From the NCBI GenBank assembly GCA_018267475.1, contig JAFDYI010000009.1:1-64000 (forward strand): DNA of 64,000 bases. The letters run 5' to 3'. Below, piece after piece: positions 62,211-64,000 of the stretch. Positions within the stretch are counted from its first letter, which is position 1. Every line of letters starts with the position of its first letter. The notes below the pieces were generated by a model. That model saw only the letters and a program-made list of their open reading frames with translations, was not told the DNA's origin and searched no databases. A program made the translations under genes and the position numbers. This stretch comes from Bacteroidota bacterium. GTDB taxonomy: Bacteria; Bacteroidota; Bacteroidia; B-17B0; Aurantibacillaceae.

Positions 62211-64000
62211 TTATTTTATATGCCTTACCAATCGTTCTTTTCCAAAATCTAATATCTTATCTATAAAATCGTATGGTTTGTATTGGTTTATAGCTGCCTG
62301 ATGAAAGATGCAGGTAGCAGGCGTCATGCCGGGCAGCGAGTTTACTTCAATAAAGACAACCTCAATGCGGTTTTTTTCATATACGCGTACAAAGGCATCT
62401 ATGCGGCAATATCCGGTTACGTTGAGTGCGCGTGCGGCTCCTTTCAGGGTTTCTTTTACTTGGTTGGATATTTTTTGTCTATCTTCATTATGGCGCGCAT
62501 AGCGGGCGGGCGTAATATTTTGCCCTTGTCCGGCTAAAAATTTTTCTTCTAAGCTTAGTACGTCTCCTTCGCTCAGGGCTTCGCTGGCTTCAAACACTTC
62601 ATATTCAATAATTCCATTTTTGTTATAATGGGTAAGCATGCCCCCGGTGATCTCTAAAAAATGCTGAGCCCCTTTTTTTGCAATTAGTTCTTCTACTAAG
62701 ATGTTATTTTTTTTAGGGAATTCTTCTTTTGGTTTTATGTGCAGTGTTTTTGCAGCTTGTTCGTCTAAATTTTCTGATTTTCTAAACATAAGCGTAGCAA
62801 AGGCTTCAAACTCTTGGGGCGTTTTTATTTTTTTTACGGCACTGCTGCACCCATCATCAACGGGTTTCGCTATAAAAGGGTATTTTATTTTTTCTTCTAG
62901 TATTTTTTGTATGTCGTTTTTTTTATGTTGCCAATCGTCTTCGGTTATTAAAATGTGGTCGGCTACCAAATAACCATTTTGTTTCAAAATTTCATTAGTA
63001 AGGTATTTATTTATGGTTGTTTGCGAGCTGGCTTGATTAGATCCGTTGTAAGGTAAATGTAAAGCGTCTAAATGGGCTTGTACGCTGCCGTCCTCTCCGG
63101 GCCTGCCATGTAGCGCAATAAATACGGCATCTGTTTTTTTTGCTAACTCCTCGTACGTTAAAAGGGCGGGCTTAGCAAGGGTATCGTCCAAAGCATATTT
63201 TTCGGTAATATGTTGGCAGGCATGTATGATGTGCTGCACCACGGGGTGTACCTTATAGTTTTCTATTTTTTCTTTTATATCGTCGGCATTATCTTTCAGT
63301 AAGATATTGATGGGTATTTGGTAGAGTAAATGCTGCTGATTGTTTCCGGTAAGAAATATGGGTATAGGTTTGTATTTTTCGGAAGAGGCTAGTTTTTCAT
63401 ATACGTTGCGCCCGCTCTCTACCGATATATGCCGTTCGCTTGAGTAGCCGCCCAACAGTACCGCTACGCGGGTTTTATTTTTTATAGCATGCTTATCTTG
63501 ATGCAAAAGTTGCTCTAAGTGCTGCATCATGGCATCGTACAGGTGTGCGCCTTTACTTTGTGCTATTCTTTTTGTAAGAGAGGTGTGTATAATATAGGTT
63601 AAAAATTGCGAGGGGTTTAAGCCTATTTCGGCTGCTTGATGAAAGAAAAACGAAGAGGGCATCATACCCGAAGTGGTATTGGGGTCGTTTAAAAAAATAG
63701 TCCCTTCTTGATTGATGAAACCATCTATACGAGCATATACATCAAAGTGCAAGGCATAAAAAAGACGTTCGCACTCACTTCTTATCTGGTTTATTTGCTC
63801 TGCCGGTAAATCAATAGGAGTTATTTTTCGCGAAAGGCCGGGTAGGTATTTACTCCGATAATCAAACAATTCTTTTCCTTTTTTTATTTCGGTAGGAGGC
63901 AATGCTATGGCCTGCCCCTGCTCGTCTTCTAATACAATGCACGAAAATTCTCTTCCTTCTATAAAGGCCTCTATCAGCACAGTGCTTTCTCCATCAAGGG
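62211..64000 (-). CDS. ddl: Double-module D-alanine-D-alanine ligase (5' end outside the window)
   Basis: At least 596 codons, open to the window edge, so the start is unseen. The first visible 150 residues are the end of an ATP-grasp ligase: EAFIEGREFSCIVLEDE, ARIDGFINQEGT, then NDPNTTSGMMPSS, a diverged form of the ligase metal motif. From about 165 a complete second module follows: VAVLLGGYSSERHISVESG, ALHGRPGEDGSVQAHLD, and FIEVNSLPGMTPAT with canonical Glu and Asn metal ligands. Ddl joins two D-Ala for the cell wall. Two fused modules in one chain are unusual, and the first may have a different substrate. Confidence 0.92.
   Translation of the reverse strand, partial: LDGESTVLIEAFIEGREFSCIVLEDEQGQAIALPPTEIKKGKELFDYRSKYLPGLSRKITPIDLPAEQINQIRSECERLFYALHFDVYARIDGFINQEGTIFLNDPNTTSGMMPSSFFFHQAAEIGLNPSQFLTYIIHTSLTKRIAQSKGAHLYDAMMQHLEQLLHQDKHAIKNKTRVAVLLGGYSSERHISVESGRNVYEKLASSEKYKPIPIFLTGNNQQHLLYQIPINILLKDNADDIKEKIENYKVHPVVQHIIHACQHITEKYALDDTLAKPALLTYEELAKKTDAVFIALHGRPGEDGSVQAHLDALHLPYNGSNQASSQTTINKYLTNEILKQNGYLVADHILITEDDWQHKKNDIQKILEEKIKYPFIAKPVDDGCSSAVKKIKTPQEFEAFATLMFRKSENLDEQAAKTLHIKPKEEFPKKNNILVEELIAKKGAQHFLEITGGMLTHYNKNGIIEYEVFEASEALSEGDVLSLEEKFLAGQGQNITPARYARHNEDRQKISNQVKETLKGAARALNVTGYCRIDAFVRVYEKNRIEVVFIEVNSLPGMTPATCIFHQAAINQYKPYDFIDKILDFGKERLVRHIK

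Overview
The window is a stretch of a Bacteroidota chromosome. Four things point there: (1) repeated TAnnTTTG promoter boxes, the Bacteroidota sigma -7 element, before many start codons; (2) type IX secretion (T9SS) sorting tails and a gliding-motility-type C-terminal domain; (3) families typical of the phylum (DUF4270 and DUF5683 proteins, type III glutamine synthetase, LytS/LytTR pairs, Mrp without CxxC); (4) A-rich leaders with hardly any Shine-Dalgarno sequence. The genus cannot be fixed from the sequence alone; a Chitinophagales/Sphingobacteriales-like or Flavobacteriales-like member would fit. There is no insertion sequence, integrase, CRISPR array or rRNA operon.

Layout. 0.1-7.5 kb: a LytTR two-component pair directly behind tRNA-Ser, a lipoprotein/acyltransferase pair, a small repeat protein, an FAD oxidoreductase and a glycosyltransferase. 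7.6-9.2 kb: a two-gene operon of a PksI/ECH2-like enoyl-CoA hydratase and a FabL-like reductase. 9.4-12.7 kb: nuoH-nuoI without other nuo genes, a PstS-like lipoprotein and radC. 12.8-25.7 kb: MFS transporter, a GT-C/GT2 pair, LEA-2 lipoprotein, Mrp, cupin, TPMT-like methyltransferase, nadE, ugd, a DUF4270 lipoprotein, cinA and folE. 25.7-32 kb: a PLP decarboxylase, two overlapping signal peptidase genes, a large T9SS type B protein and tRNA-Pro. 32.3-35.1 kb: an accessory RHS locus with a 5'-truncated RHS gene ending in an M15 peptidase domain, an abutting lipoprotein and RHS debris. 35.2-40.9 kb: groESL, kbl and glutamine synthetase III.

41.3-46.7 kb is a forward cluster (nitronate monooxygenase/FabK, MoxR, methyltransferase, DUF5683, two-component system) in which the response regulator is frameshifted at a 9-A run. 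46.7-52.9 kb holds a PD40/TPR protein, an SPFH-GYF protein, an M23 peptidase, a cyclophilin, VanZ and a Tat-exported superoxide dismutase. 53.0-56.3 kb is an array of alternating T9SS-tail and lipoprotein genes with decayed copies and a 12-C tract that frameshifts one lipoprotein. 56.5-64 kb holds an SDR, hpt, adk with a histone-like lysine-rich tail, hemA, a glycosyltransferase and a double-module D-Ala-D-Ala ligase that runs off the window.

Most genes are ordinary housekeeping. The two accessory islands (32.3-35.1 and 53.0-56.3 kb) are the best candidates for undescribed biology: a probable cell-wall-targeting RHS toxin with a lipoprotein immunity protein, and a surface-lipoprotein array that may vary by homopolymer slippage.
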